Shown: positions 1 through 9,291, counted from the first letter of the stretch. The stretch: 64,000 bases of DNA from Marisimplicoccus sp038110465 (GCA_038110465.1 JAYNJU010000004.1:33757-97756), one strand, 5' to 3'. Notes: generated by a model from the letters alone, not told the origin. Program-made: numbers and translations.

Positions 1-777
1 AATGGAGAGGAAGCAAAGAAACTATATGATGATGCTAACATAATATTAAATGATATAATTGAAAATAATCTTTTAGATGCTAAGGGAGTATTTGGCATTT
101 TTCCATCTAATTCTAATGGAGATGATATATTAGTATTTGACAATAAAAAGTCACTTAAAGAGATTGGTAGGTTTATTTCACTTAGACAGCAAAATACAAC
201 TCCAGATGGAAAATCAAATCTTTCATTATCTGATTTTATTGCTCCATTAGAGTCAGGTAATATTGATTATATTGGATGTTTTTGTGTATGTGCTGGTTTT
301 GGTGCTGAAGAAATGTCTAAAAAATACGAAGAAGAAAATGATGATTATTCCAGTATAATGGTTAAGGCTTTAGCAGATAGACTTGTAGAGGCTTTTGCTG
401 AATATCTTCACAAAGAAATTAGAACTAAATATTGGGGATATTCTCCAAATGAAAAAACAACGAATAATGATCTAATTGATGAAAAATATATTGGTATTAG
501 ACCCGCGCCTGGATATCCTGCATGTCCAGACCATCTTGAAAAAACAACAATTTGGAATCTATTAAATGTTGAAGAAAGAATTGGAGTCAAATTAACAGAA
601 AGTTTAGCAATGTATCCTGCGTCTTCTGTAAGTGGATATTATTTTGCAAACAAGGAGTCTAGATATTTCGGATTAGGTAAAATAGGAATTGATCAAGTTA
701 AAGATTATGCTGAAAGAAGAGGTATATCTATTGATCAGGCAAAAAAATGGTTAAATCCTGTAATAAACGAAAGTTAA
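1..777 (+). CDS. metH: Methionine synthase, cobalamin-dependent, C-terminal part (5' truncated)
   Basis: The reading frame is open from base 1 to a TAA at 775-777, giving 258 residues with no start, so the gene begins outside the window. The residues match the reactivation (AdoMet-binding) domain at the C-terminus of MetH: an FGAEE segment near residue 102, and the signature RPAPGYPACPDH near residue 168, followed by a GYYFANKESRYFGLGKI segment typical of the domain end. MetH transfers methyl from methyltetrahydrofolate to homocysteine through cobalamin in the cytoplasm; this domain re-methylates oxidised cobalamin with AdoMet. In many Bacteroidota the enzyme is split over two genes, so this could be the second polypeptide; that cannot be decided here. 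An in-frame ATG at 313 is internal and should not be taken as a gene start. Confidence 0.95.
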   Translation, partial: NGEEAKKLYDDANIILNDIIENNLLDAKGVFGIFPSNSNGDDILVFDNKKSLKEIGRFISLRQQNTTPDGKSNLSLSDFIAPLESGNIDYIGCFCVCAGFGAEEMSKKYEEENDDYSSIMVKALADRLVEAFAEYLHKEIRTKYWGYSPNEKTTNNDLIDEKYIGIRPAPGYPACPDHLEKTTIWNLLNVEERIGVKLTESLAMYPASSVSGYYFANKESRYFGLGKIGIDQVKDYAERRGISIDQAKKWLNPVINES

Positions 778-801
778 TTTTTAGCTGTTAATTCATTGTA
801 T

Positions 802-809
802 TATATTTG
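802..809 (+). promoter_or_regulatory. Probable -7 box (TATATTTG) of hppA
   Basis: TATATTTG fits the Bacteroidota -7 consensus TAnnTTTG and ends 16 bases before the hppA ATG. No clear TTG is seen at the -33 distance, so this rests on the -7 box and position only. Confidence 0.5.
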
Positions 810-825
810 ACAAAAATTTAAAATA

Positions 826-2943
826 ATGGACTATATCAATCTTATACCTGCTGCAGGAATTATCGCCTTAATATTTGTTTTTATTAAAAATTCATGGGTT
901 ACCAAAAAAGAAATTGGAAATGAAAAAATGGAAAAAATTGCAAAAAATATAGCTGATGGTGCAATGGCTTTCCTAAAAGCTGAATATAAAATTTTATCAA
1001 TTTTTGTAATTATTACTGCAGTACTTCTAGCGTTTAAAGGAATTAATGAAGGTAGTAGCTGGTTAGTTGCTGTTTCATTTGTTGTTGGTGCATTATGTTC
1101 TGGTCTAGCTGGATTTATTGGAATGAGGGTTGCTACAAAAGCAAATGTAAGAACAACTAATGCTGCTCAGAATTCACTTGGTAAAGCATTAGAAATTGCA
1201 TTTTCAGGTGGCTCTGTTATGGGAATGGGAGTTGTTGGACTAGGTGTACTTGGAGTTGGATCACTGTTTATTATTTACAGACCAATGTTTACAGATATAA
1301 ATACTGTTATTCAAGTAATTTCAGGATTTTCATTAGGTGCATCATCTATAGCACTTTTTGCAAGAGTTGGTGGAGGTATTTACACTAAGGCTGCAGATGT
1401 TGGTGCTGACTTAGTTGGAAAGGTTGAAGCTGGTATACCAGAGGATCATCCACTAAACCCTGCAACAATTGCAGATAATGTTGGAGATAATGTGGGAGAT
1501 GTTGCTGGAATGGGGGCTGATTTATTTGAATCTTTTGTAGGTTCAATTATTGGAGCTATGGTACTTGGTGCTGCATTTGTCGGATTGAGTGATTTTGCTG
1601 GTATTGAAATTAATGCTGTTCTTCTTCCATTATACATTGCTTCCTCTGGAATTATTATGTCGATAATTGGAACATTTTTTGTAAAAGTAAAAGAGGGAGG
1701 AGATCCTCACAAAGCACTTAATATGGGTGAGTTTTTATCGGCAGGCCTAATGATAGTAGCTACATACTTTTTGATACAAAATTTACTTCCTGAATCATGG
1801 ACATTAAATGGATTTGAATTTACATCAAATGGAGTATTTTATGCAACTATTAGTGGATTGATTGCTGGTCTTTTAGTTGGAAAAGTTACAGAATACTATA
1901 CTGCAACTGGTAAAAAACCAGTTTTATCTATTGTTAATCAGTCTGAAACTGGTCCCGCTACCACAATTATTTCGGGTCTTGGAGTTGGTATGATATCTAC
2001 TGCATTACCAATAATTTTTATTTGTGCTGCAATACTAGTTTCATATAATTTTGCTGGACTATACGGAATTGCTATTGCTGCGGTTGGAATGTTAGCCAAT
2101 ACCGGAATTCAATTAGCTGTTGATGCATATGGTCCAATATCTGATAACGCAGGAGGTATTGCTGAGATGGCAGAATTAGATCCAAAAGTAAGAGAAAGAA
2201 CTGATAAGCTGGATGCAGTTGGAAATACTACTGCAGCTATTGGTAAAGGTTTTGCTATTGCTTCAGCTGCACTTACTGCTCTTGCACTATTTGCTGCATT
2301 TATGCAAACTGCTGAAATTACTGCTATAGATATATCAAAACCTGTAGTAATGTCTGGACTTTTAATTGGTGCAATGCTACCATTTGTTTTTTCAGCACTT
2401 TCTATGAAGGCAGTAGGAAAAGCTGCAATGAGTATGATTGAAGAAGTAAGAAGACAATTTAATGATCTTCCAAAGCTTAAAGCAGCACTTGAGATAATGA
2501 GAAAATATAACTCTGATTTATCTAAAGCTTCAAAAGCAGATTTAAAAATTTTCAATGATGCCGATGGAGTAGCAGAGTATAGTAAATGTGTCGAAATATC
2601 AACACAAGCTGCTCTTAGAGAAATGGTATTACCTGGTTTAATGGCAATTTCTGTACCTGTAATAATTGGATTTGCTGGAGGTGCTGAAATGCTCGGAGGA
2701 TTATTAGCTGGGGTTACTTCCTGTGGTGTATTAATGGCAATTTTTCAATCAAATGCTGGAGGTGCCTGGGACAATGCTAAAAAGATGATTGAAGAAGATG
2801 GAAGAAAAGGTACTGAAGCACACAAAGCTGCAGTCGTTGGTGATACTGTTGGTGATCCATTTAAAGATACTTCTGGACCTTCATTAAATATTTTATTAAA
2901 ACTTATTGCTGTTGTAGCTTTGGTAATTGCTCCTCTTTTATAA
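826..2943 (+). CDS. hppA: Membrane-bound ion-translocating pyrophosphatase
   Basis: 705 residues, the usual length of the family, with about 15-16 hydrophobic segments. It couples hydrolysis of pyrophosphate to export of H+ and/or Na+ across the inner membrane. The pyrophosphate-binding loop is at residues 188-240 (DVGADLVGKVEAG, then DNVGDNVGDVAGMGADLFES), and further Asp-rich loops follow near the C-terminus (DNAKKMIEEDG, GDTVGDPFKDTSGP). The segment GNTTAA at 466-471 has Ala rather than Lys at position 470, the mark of K+-dependent enzymes. Whether it pumps Na+, H+ or both is not settled by reading. The ATG at 826 starts a typical first membrane helix. It sits alone after metH and converges with pdhB: the two stop codons form the palindrome TTATAA. 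Confidence 0.97.
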   Translation: MDYINLIPAAGIIALIFVFIKNSWVTKKEIGNEKMEKIAKNIADGAMAFLKAEYKILSIFVIITAVLLAFKGINEGSSWLVAVSFVVGALCSGLAGFIGMRVATKANVRTTNAAQNSLGKALEIAFSGGSVMGMGVVGLGVLGVGSLFIIYRPMFTDINTVIQVISGFSLGASSIALFARVGGGIYTKAADVGADLVGKVEAGIPEDHPLNPATIADNVGDNVGDVAGMGADLFESFVGSIIGAMVLGAAFVGLSDFAGIEINAVLLPLYIASSGIIMSIIGTFFVKVKEGGDPHKALNMGEFLSAGLMIVATYFLIQNLLPESWTLNGFEFTSNGVFYATISGLIAGLLVGKVTEYYTATGKKPVLSIVNQSETGPATTIISGLGVGMISTALPIIFICAAILVSYNFAGLYGIAIAAVGMLANTGIQLAVDAYGPISDNAGGIAEMAELDPKVRERTDKLDAVGNTTAAIGKGFAIASAALTALALFAAFMQTAEITAIDISKPVVMSGLLIGAMLPFVFSALSMKAVGKAAMSMIEEVRRQFNDLPKLKAALEIMRKYNSDLSKASKADLKIFNDADGVAEYSKCVEISTQAALREMVLPGLMAISVPVIIGFAGGAEMLGGLLAGVTSCGVLMAIFQSNAGGAWDNAKKMIEEDGRKGTEAHKAAVVGDTVGDPFKDTSGPSLNILLKLIAVVALVIAPLL

Positions 2944-3915
2944 ATAGAGAACTTTTTTTACAGCTTTAATAACTTCATCACTATTAGGAAGCCATTCTTC
3001 CAATAGTACCGGTGAGTAAGGAGTTGGAGTATCAGCATTATTTACTTTTTCAACAGGGGCATCAAGATAGTCAAAGATCTCATTTTGAACTTTGTGAGAT
3101 ATATCTGTTGAAACATTTCCAAAAGGCCAAGCTTCTTCTAAAATAACAAGTCTATTTGTTTTTTTTACAGATTCAAGAACAGTATTATAATCTATTGGTC
3201 TTAAAGTTCTTAAATCAATGATTTCGCATTCTATTCCATCTTTTTCTAGAACTTCAGCAGCTTTATATGCCTCTTTTATTATTTTACCAAATGATACAAT
3301 TGTAACGTCTTTTCCTTTTCTTTTGATGTCTGCTACTCCAATTGGTAAAGTATACTCGCCTTCTGGAATTTCACCCTTATCTCCATACATTTGCTCAGAC
3401 TCCATAAAAATTACTGGATCATCATCTCTTATTGCGGATTTGAGTAACCCCTTTGCATCATACGGATTTGATGGGACAATAACTTTCAAACCGGGACAAT
3501 TAGCAAACCAACTTTCAAAAGCTTGTGAATGTGTTGCACCAAGTTGTCCTGCAGATGCTGTAGGTCCTCTAAAGACAATTGGACAAGGAAATTGTCCACC
3601 TGACATTTGTCTAATTTTCGCTGCGTTATTAATTATTTGATCAATTCCTACCAAAGAAAAATTAAAAGTCATAAACTCAATTATAGGCCTTGCCCCTACC
3701 ATAGTAGATCCAACACCTACTCCAGAAAAACCAGCTTCAGAAATTGGAGTATCGATTACTCTTAACTCTCCAAATTCATCTAACATTCCTTTTGATGCTT
3801 TGTATGCTCCATTGTATTCAGCAACTTCCTCACCCATAAGATATACACTTTCATCTCTTCTCATTTCCTCCGACATAGCTTCACAAATAGCTTCTCTGAA
3901 TTGAACTGTTTTCAT
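2938..3915 (-). CDS. pdhB: Pyruvate dehydrogenase E1 component, beta subunit
   Basis: 325 residues, full length for E1-beta of the alpha2beta2 type. It forms, with PdhA, the thiamine-diphosphate enzyme that decarboxylates pyruvate and passes the acetyl group to lipoylated E2. Visible landmarks are the N-terminal MKTVQFREAICEAMSEEM, the cofactor-side GEEVAEYNGAY near residue 28 with its conserved Glu, the GPTASAGQLGATHSQ loop near 125, and the C-terminal transketolase-type domain with EEAWPFGNVS. No E1-alpha or E2 gene is beside it. Branched-chain or acetoin E1-beta subunits look similar, but the overall sequence is the pyruvate type common in flavobacteria. It is transcribed alone toward hppA, with which it shares six bases at the stop codons. 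Confidence 0.93.
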   Translation of the reverse strand: MKTVQFREAICEAMSEEMRRDESVYLMGEEVAEYNGAYKASKGMLDEFGELRVIDTPISEAGFSGVGVGSTMVGARPIIEFMTFNFSLVGIDQIINNAAKIRQMSGGQFPCPIVFRGPTASAGQLGATHSQAFESWFANCPGLKVIVPSNPYDAKGLLKSAIRDDDPVIFMESEQMYGDKGEIPEGEYTLPIGVADIKRKGKDVTIVSFGKIIKEAYKAAEVLEKDGIECEIIDLRTLRPIDYNTVLESVKKTNRLVILEEAWPFGNVSTDISHKVQNEIFDYLDAPVEKVNNADTPTPYSPVLLEEWLPNSDEVIKAVKKVLYL

Positions 3916-4015
3916 TTAGTAAAATTTATGCGAATTTAATGATAAAAAAAATATTTCCTAATGTCCATTTATGACTTTTAAATTATATTTAATTAATTTG
4001 TGTCATTATTATTAG

Positions 4016-4636
4016 ATGGAGTTAATAGAGCTTAAAATTCATGGAATTTCTTATACTGAGGGTAACTCAGGAGCATTTGCCCTAATACTTGAAGAGACTA
4101 ATGGAAATAAAAAATTACCAGTTGTTATAGGGGGATTTGAAGCTCAATCTATAGCTATTGCACTTGAGAAAAAAATAAAGACTACCAGGCCTTTAACTCA
4201 TGAATTATTTAAAAATTTTGCCAATCAATTTGGCATTACTATTAATCATGTAATTATATACAAATTGAGTGATGGTGTGTTTTTTTCCAATATAGTTTGT
4301 GAAAAAGATGGTCAAATTTTAAAAATAGACTCTAGAACCTCTGACGCTATTGCTCTTTCAATTAGGTTTAATTCATCAATTTTTGTAACAAAAGAAATTA
4401 TTGAGGAAGCTGGATTTGAAGATGACAAAGATTATTCAAGCTCCCTGGATTTTTCTGATGAAAACTTTTTTAATGATACATATAGTAAGCCTATACCATC
4501 AAAAGATCATTCAAAAGATATTAAAAAAATTTCCACAATTAATATTAGAAAAATGCTAGAAAAAAGTATACAGAATGAAGACTATGAAATGGCAGCTAAA
4601 TTAAGAGATGAATTAGATTACAGAAAGAAAGTATAA
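4016..4636 (+). CDS. Bifunctional nuclease (BFN/DUF151) domain protein with UVR motif
   Basis: 206 residues in two parts. Residues 1-135 form a DUF151 (bifunctional nuclease) domain: MELIELKIHGISYTEG, VVIGGFEAQSIAIALE and DSRTSDAIALSIRF. Residues about 170-203 form a UVR motif (IRKMLEKSIQNEDYEMAAK) as in UvrB/UvrC. Nuclease activity was reported for plant members; the role in bacteria is unknown. The acidic linker at about 140-165 is low-complexity. Its TAA overlaps the ATG of thyA by one base, so it leads a four-gene unit with thyA, folA and fabD. This gene order is common in flavobacteria. Upstream, TTAATTTG at 3993-4000 is a one-mismatch -7 box. Confidence 0.9.
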   Translation: MELIELKIHGISYTEGNSGAFALILEETNGNKKLPVVIGGFEAQSIAIALEKKIKTTRPLTHELFKNFANQFGITINHVIIYKLSDGVFFSNIVCEKDGQILKIDSRTSDAIALSIRFNSSIFVTKEIIEEAGFEDDKDYSSSLDFSDENFFNDTYSKPIPSKDHSKDIKKISTINIRKMLEKSIQNEDYEMAAKLRDELDYRKKV

Positions 4637-5460
4637 TGAAGCAATATTTAGATTTACTTAAACATATTAAGGATAACGGAACAAAAAAAGAGGATAGAAC
4701 CGGTACAGGAACACTTAGTGTCTTTGGCTATCAAATGAGATTTAATCTTCTAGATGGCTTTCCTTTAGTTACTACAAAAAAGCTTCATTTAAGATCAATA
4801 ATTCATGAATTAATATGGTTCATTAACGGTGAAACAAATATTAAGTACTTAAAAGATAATGGTGTTACAATCTGGGATGAGTGGGCTGATGAAAATGGTA
4901 ATTTAGGACCAATTTATGGACATCAATGGAGAAACTGGAATAGTGATGGAATAGATCAACTAAACGAAGTAATTAATTCTTTAAAATATAATCCAACTAG
5001 TAGAAGAATGATTGTAACCGCATGGAATCCTAATATAATTCCTGACAGTAATGTTTCATTTAGTGAAAATGTAAGAAATGGAAAAGCTGCACTTCCTCCA
5101 TGTCATGCTTTTTTTCAATTCTATGTAGCAAATAATACTCTTTCTTGTCAGATGTATCAAAGAAGTGCTGATGTTTTTTTAGGTGTTCCTTTCAATATTG
5201 CGTCTTATTCACTACTTACTCATATGATTGCTCAGGTATGTAATTATAAAGTAGGAGAATTTATTCATACTTTTGGTGACACTCACATTTATTTAAATCA
5301 TTTAGATCAAGTAAATCTTCAGCTAACTAGAGATCCTATGCCGCTCCCTAAGCTAAAGTTGAATTCTCAAATTAACAAAATAGAAGACTTTAAGTATGAT
5401 GATATTGAAATATTGAATTATACTTCTCACCCTCCTATTAAAGGAAAGATTTCAGTTTAG
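4636..5460 (+). CDS. thyA: Thymidylate synthase
   Basis: 274 residues, a little longer than the 264 of E. coli ThyA because of an inserted stretch before the active site (ENVRNGKAALPP). It makes dTMP from dUMP using methylene-tetrahydrofolate, in the cytoplasm. The catalytic Cys is residue 156 in PPCHAFFQFYV; the dUMP-binding RSADVFLGVPFNIASY and the N-terminal phosphate-binding DRTGTGTLSVFG are intact. Start ATG overlaps the stop of the preceding gene (TAATG), and the next gene, folA, begins one base after its stop, so dihydrofolate produced by ThyA is recycled by the product of the adjacent gene. Confidence 0.98.
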   Translation: MKQYLDLLKHIKDNGTKKEDRTGTGTLSVFGYQMRFNLLDGFPLVTTKKLHLRSIIHELIWFINGETNIKYLKDNGVTIWDEWADENGNLGPIYGHQWRNWNSDGIDQLNEVINSLKYNPTSRRMIVTAWNPNIIPDSNVSFSENVRNGKAALPPCHAFFQFYVANNTLSCQMYQRSADVFLGVPFNIASYSLLTHMIAQVCNYKVGEFIHTFGDTHIYLNHLDQVNLQLTRDPMPLPKLKLNSQINKIEDFKYDDIEILNYTSHPPIKGKISV

Positions 5461-5461
5461 T

Positions 5462-5959
5462 ATGACTAATAATGAGCTTACCATTATAGCTGCTGTTTCT
5501 ATCAATAATGTAATTGGTCTTGATAATAAACTAATATGGAATATTCCAAAAGATCTAAAAAGATTTAAAGATTTAACATCAGGCCATTCGGTAATTATGG
5601 GAAGAAAAACTTTTGAATCACTTCCTTTTCCTCTCCCTAATAGAAGAAATATAGTTGTTACCAAAAACAAGAATTATAATAAATTAGGTATTGAAGTATA
5701 TGATAATATAGATGATGCAATAAAAACATGTAAATCTGACTTTCAGCCTTTTGTTATTGGGGGTGGTGAAATTTACTCTCAAACAATTAATAAGGCTGAT
5801 AAAATAGAGTTGACTAGAATATATAAAGAATTTGAGGGAGATGCTTTTTTTCCTGAAATTCCTTTAGATACTTTTGAACTTATAAGTGAAGATATTCATT
5901 ATTTAGATGATCTTGATAAAACAAAATATTCATTTTTAACATATAAAAAACGACTATGA
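5462..5959 (+). CDS. folA: Dihydrofolate reductase
   Basis: 165 residues, normal length. It reduces dihydrofolate to tetrahydrofolate with NADPH. Landmarks are the N-terminal strand LTIIAAVSINNVIGLDNKLIW, with the Met20-loop equivalent, PKDLKRFKDLTSGHSVIMGRKTFESLP for folate and NADPH contacts, and FVIGGGEIYSQT with the GGGE nucleotide turn near residue 99. It follows thyA with a one-base gap and overlaps the start of fabD by four bases (ATGA), so translation is probably coupled. Pairing of thyA with folA is common across bacteria and supports the call. Confidence 0.97.
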   Translation: MTNNELTIIAAVSINNVIGLDNKLIWNIPKDLKRFKDLTSGHSVIMGRKTFESLPFPLPNRRNIVVTKNKNYNKLGIEVYDNIDDAIKTCKSDFQPFVIGGGEIYSQTINKADKIELTRIYKEFEGDAFFPEIPLDTFELISEDIHYLDDLDKTKYSFLTYKKRL

Positions 5960-6828
5960 AAGCATATGTTTTTCCGGGACAAGGATCTCAAAAACCAGGG
6001 ATGGGATATGATTTATACAAAGAGATTCCTGAATCTAAATCTTTGTTTGAACAAGCAAATAAAATTTTAAATTTTGATCTTACAAAATTAATGTTTGAAG
6101 GTACAGCTGAAGACCTTCTCCAAACAAAAGTAACTCAACCAGCAATTTTTGTCCACTCAGTAATTATGGCTTTAACATCAAAAAACTTTAAACCTGATGT
6201 ATGTGCTGGTCATTCACTTGGGGAATTTTCAGCACTAGCAGCATCAAAATCTATTAGTTTTGAAGATGGTCTAAAACTTGTATCTATAAGGGCTAATGCT
6301 ATGCAAGAAGCATGTCAGAATACAAATGGAACAATGGCAGCAATTATTGGATTAGATGATAAAATCATAGAGTCAGTTTGTAAAGATACTGTAGGAGTAG
6401 TTAAAGCTGCAAATTATAATTGTCCAGGGCAATTAGTTATTTCAGGTGAAGTCTCAGCGATTGAAGTAGCATGCGAAAAGCTAAAAGAGGAAGGGGCAAG
6501 AAGAGCTCTTGTTCTTCCAGTAAGTGGAGCATTTCATTCAGAATTAATGAATTCAGCAAAAATTGAATTAAAGAAAGGAATAGATCAAACTGAATTCTTA
6601 GATCCGATTTGTCCAATTTATCAAAATTACACAGCAAAACCAGAAAAAAATTCTGAAATAATTAAAAGTAATTTACTTAATCAACTTACAGGAGCTGTTC
6701 TTTGGACTCAAAGTGTAAATAAAATGATTAGTGATGGTGTCACAAAATTTTATGAAGTTGGTCCAGGTAATACTCTTCAAGGTTTGATTAGAAAAATTAA
6801 TAATCAGGTTGAAGTTTCCTCTTTTTAA
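5956..6828 (+). CDS. fabD: Malonyl-CoA:acyl-carrier-protein transacylase
   Basis: 290 residues, full length for FabD. It loads malonyl groups onto acyl carrier protein at the start of fatty acid synthesis. The N-terminal FPGQGSQ (residues 6-12), the nucleophile elbow GHSLGE with Ser87, and the catalytic His in SGAFHSELM are present, as is the C-terminal VGPGNTLQGLI. It is the last gene of the BFN-thyA-folA-fabD unit and its TAA is directly followed by the stop of the opposing amidohydrolase gene (TAATTA), leaving no intergenic DNA. Confidence 0.97.
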   Translation: MKAYVFPGQGSQKPGMGYDLYKEIPESKSLFEQANKILNFDLTKLMFEGTAEDLLQTKVTQPAIFVHSVIMALTSKNFKPDVCAGHSLGEFSALAASKSISFEDGLKLVSIRANAMQEACQNTNGTMAAIIGLDDKIIESVCKDTVGVVKAANYNCPGQLVISGEVSAIEVACEKLKEEGARRALVLPVSGAFHSELMNSAKIELKKGIDQTEFLDPICPIYQNYTAKPEKNSEIIKSNLLNQLTGAVLWTQSVNKMISDGVTKFYEVGPGNTLQGLIRKINNQVEVSSF

Positions 6829-8106
6829 TTAATTTTTATAAACATCTCCATCTTTCATAACAAAAACTACATTCTGAAGAGTCTTAATATTTTTAATTGG
6901 ATCTTCTTCAACTGCTATAATATCTGCATAAAAACCCTCTTTAATCTGACCAAGATTATTTTCTAGTCCTAGTAACTTAGCATTAGTTAGTGTTGCAGAT
7001 TTTAAAGAATACTTAGCTGGAATACCTATTTCTTCCATGTAGGCAAATTCCCCTGCATTTTCTCCATGGGGAAAAACTCCTGCATCAGTTCCAAAAGCAA
7101 TTAAAACTCCCATTTCATATGCTTTTTTAGTAGTGTTTTTATTTTGGACTCCAACCTCAATTGCTTTAGGAATTATAATTTCAGGATAGTACCCAGGAAT
7201 TTTAGCCATCTTTGCTACATGCTCTCCAGCACTTATTGTTGGAACTAAATAAGTATTTTTTTTCTTCATCAGTCTCATTGTTCTCTCTTTCATGATTGAA
7301 CCATGTTCAATAGTAGTAACACCTGCATTTACTGCTCTATACATACCTTCGTCTCCATGAGCATGTGCTGCAACATGCATTCCATAATCATCTGCAATCT
7401 TTACAATTTCTCTAATTACCTCTTCTGTAAATTGAGGATTTTGACCATTTTTTGCTAAACTCATAACTCCACCAGTAGCAGTTATTTTAATTAAATCTGC
7501 ACCATTTTTATACCTATATCTAACCGCTTTTCTGGCATCGGAAATAGAATTTACAACTCCCTCTTCAGGCCCTGGATCATCTACAAGATCATCTCTATAA
7601 CCATTAGTTCTGTCACCATGACCACCAGTAGTTGCTAATGTTTTTCCCGAAGTAAAAATTCTGGGACCAGGAATAACTCGATTATTAATTGCATTTCTTA
7701 ATGAAATATTAACTCCAGAACCACCAACATCTCTTACTGTTGTAAAACCTGCCATAAGAGTCTTCTTTGCAATTACTGAAGACTTGAAAGCTATATCTGC
7801 TTTATTATCTTGAAATCTACTTATATATTTTTCAGGACCTCCAGACTCTCCCTCCATGTGGACATGGAAATCTATAAGACCTGGTAAGACAAACTTTGAT
7901 TTTAAATCAATAGTAACAGTAGTTTCATCATCTGATTCTAAAAAGCCATCCTCAATAGATTGTATAATATTGTCTGATACAATTATTGTTTTATTTTTTA
8001 AATATTTACCTGAAACAACATCAAATAAATTACCAACATGTATATATTTTGTTTGAGCTTGAAGGGATACGCTAAGTATAATAAGAAGTAAGAAAAGTTT
8101 TTTCAT
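6829..8106 (-). CDS. Secreted metal-dependent amidohydrolase (prolidase/imidazolonepropionase-like)
   Basis: 425 residues beginning with a signal peptide (MKKLFLLLIILSVSLQAQ), so periplasmic or secreted. The amidohydrolase metal site appears intact: the HxH pair in GLIDFHVHME near residue 80, a Lys in DLIKITATGGV that would bridge the two metals, His in VAAHAHGDEG and TIEHGS, and the Asp in AFGTDAG. Members of this clade include Xaa-Pro dipeptidases and other hydrolases of small peptides; the exact substrate cannot be read. It lies 26 bases downstream of the DegT gene on the same strand and could be co-transcribed with it. It meets fabD tail to tail with zero spacing. Confidence 0.88.
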   Translation of the reverse strand: MKKLFLLLIILSVSLQAQTKYIHVGNLFDVVSGKYLKNKTIIVSDNIIQSIEDGFLESDDETTVTIDLKSKFVLPGLIDFHVHMEGESGGPEKYISRFQDNKADIAFKSSVIAKKTLMAGFTTVRDVGGSGVNISLRNAINNRVIPGPRIFTSGKTLATTGGHGDRTNGYRDDLVDDPGPEEGVVNSISDARKAVRYRYKNGADLIKITATGGVMSLAKNGQNPQFTEEVIREIVKIADDYGMHVAAHAHGDEGMYRAVNAGVTTIEHGSIMKERTMRLMKKKNTYLVPTISAGEHVAKMAKIPGYYPEIIIPKAIEVGVQNKNTTKKAYEMGVLIAFGTDAGVFPHGENAGEFAYMEEIGIPAKYSLKSATLTNAKLLGLENNLGQIKEGFYADIIAVEEDPIKNIKTLQNVVFVMKDGDVYKN

Positions 8107-8132
8107 AAAAGGTTTTTTACTAAAGTAAATAA

Positions 8133-9263
8133 TTATTGAAAAAAGGTAATAATTGTATCTGTAATAAATTTTATTTGTTTTCTGGTAAGTTCAGTATGCA
8201 TTGGAAGTGATATAACCTGATTTTTTACTTCATTAGTTATTGGAAAGTCATTATCATTAAAAAATTTTTGTTTGTAAGCCTTCTGTTCATGAAAACCTAA
8301 TGGATAGTATATTCCAAAAGGAATGTTGTTTTTACTTAGAACCTCAGCAAGTTTTTCTCTTTTATTGTTTTTTATTTTTAAAGTGTACTGATGATATACA
8401 TGTGTGTCAATGTCTGATTCAACAAAAGGAGTCTCAATATCCTTAATATCTTTTAGTGAATCATTATATAGACTGGCTGCTAAAATTCTATTAGAATTAT
8501 ATTTATCAAGATATTTAAGTTTTACATTTAAAATAGCTGCTTGAATAGAATCTAATCTGGAGTTAACTCCAATTTCATCATGGTAATACCTCTCATACAT
8601 TCCATGATTTACTAATCCTCTAATTTTATAGGCTATTGAATCAGAGTCTGTCATAATTGCTCCTCCATCTCCATAACAACCTAAGTTTTTTGAAGGGAAA
8701 AAAGAAGTAGTTGAGATATCACCTATTGTACCAGCAAATTTTTTTTGAGAATTACTGAATTTAAACTTAGATCCCAAAGCCTGAGCATTATCTTCAATGA
8801 TATATAGATTATTTCTATTTGCAATTTCAAGTATTTCTTCCATTCTACATGATTGACCAAATAAATGAACAGGTATAATTACTTTTGTTTTGTCATTAAT
8901 TTTTTCTTCAATCAATTCAGGATTAATATTAAACGTTCTGGGATCAATATCAATTACTACAGGTTTTAAACCTAATAATAGAATTACCTCAATAGTAGAA
9001 GCAAAGGAAAAGTTTGTTGTAATTATTTCATCACCAGGATTTAAATCAAGTGACATCAATGCAACCTGTATAGCATCAGTTCCATTAGCACACGGAATTA
9101 CATGTTTTACTCCCAGATATTTTTCAAGATTTTCTTGGAACTCTTTAACTATAGGACCATTGATAAATGAAGTTGTATTTATAACCTTCTTTATTTCTCT
9201 ATTTACTTGCCACCTAATCTTTTTATATTGACCATTTAGGTCAACCATATTGATTTTTTTCAT
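8133..9263 (-). CDS. DegT/DnrJ/EryC1/StrS family PLP-dependent sugar aminotransferase
   Basis: 376 residues from the ATG at 9263 (MKKINMVDLNGQY). A TTG three codons upstream is in frame but lies inside the -7 box at 9270-9277, so the ATG is preferred. The family transfers an amino group to nucleotide-linked keto-sugars for LPS or exopolysaccharide. Landmarks are the PLP-binding PCANGTDAIQVALMSL near residue 55, IIEDNAQALGS with the PLP-facing Asp, and the Schiff-base Lys in TSFFPSKNLGCYGDGGA. It diverges from waaA (Kdo transferase), consistent with a role in lipopolysaccharide. The actual sugar is unknown. Confidence 0.92.
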   Translation of the reverse strand: MKKINMVDLNGQYKKIRWQVNREIKKVINTTSFINGPIVKEFQENLEKYLGVKHVIPCANGTDAIQVALMSLDLNPGDEIITTNFSFASTIEVILLLGLKPVVIDIDPRTFNINPELIEEKINDKTKVIIPVHLFGQSCRMEEILEIANRNNLYIIEDNAQALGSKFKFSNSQKKFAGTIGDISTTSFFPSKNLGCYGDGGAIMTDSDSIAYKIRGLVNHGMYERYYHDEIGVNSRLDSIQAAILNVKLKYLDKYNSNRILAASLYNDSLKDIKDIETPFVESDIDTHVYHQYTLKIKNNKREKLAEVLSKNNIPFGIYYPLGFHEQKAYKQKFFNDNDFPITNEVKNQVISLPMHTELTRKQIKFITDTIITFFQ

Positions 9264-9269
9264 CGAAAA

Positions 9270-9277
9270 CAAAATTA
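9270..9277 (-). promoter_or_regulatory. Probable -7 box (TAATTTTG) of the DegT aminotransferase gene
   Basis: TAATTTTG on the minus strand fits TAnnTTTG and ends six bases before the ATG at 9263, so the transcript would have little or no leader. It helps choose the ATG over the upstream TTG at 9272. Confidence 0.5.
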
Positions 9278-9283
9278 AAAAAG

Positions 9284-9291
9284 TATTTTTG
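9284..9291 (+). promoter_or_regulatory. Probable -7 box (TATTTTTG) of waaA
   Basis: TATTTTTG fits TAnnTTTG and ends 13 bases before the GTG start of waaA. It lies only six bases from the divergent DegT box, so the two promoters overlap. Confidence 0.45.

Noticed and set aside
2109..2555. 148-codon minus-strand frame inside hppA
   Set aside because: Shadow of hppA; its composition (Ser/Ala/Ile rich) mirrors the antisense of membrane-helix codons.
3218..3640. 140-codon plus-strand frame inside pdhB
   Set aside because: Antisense shadow of a strongly conserved gene; no motif or start context.
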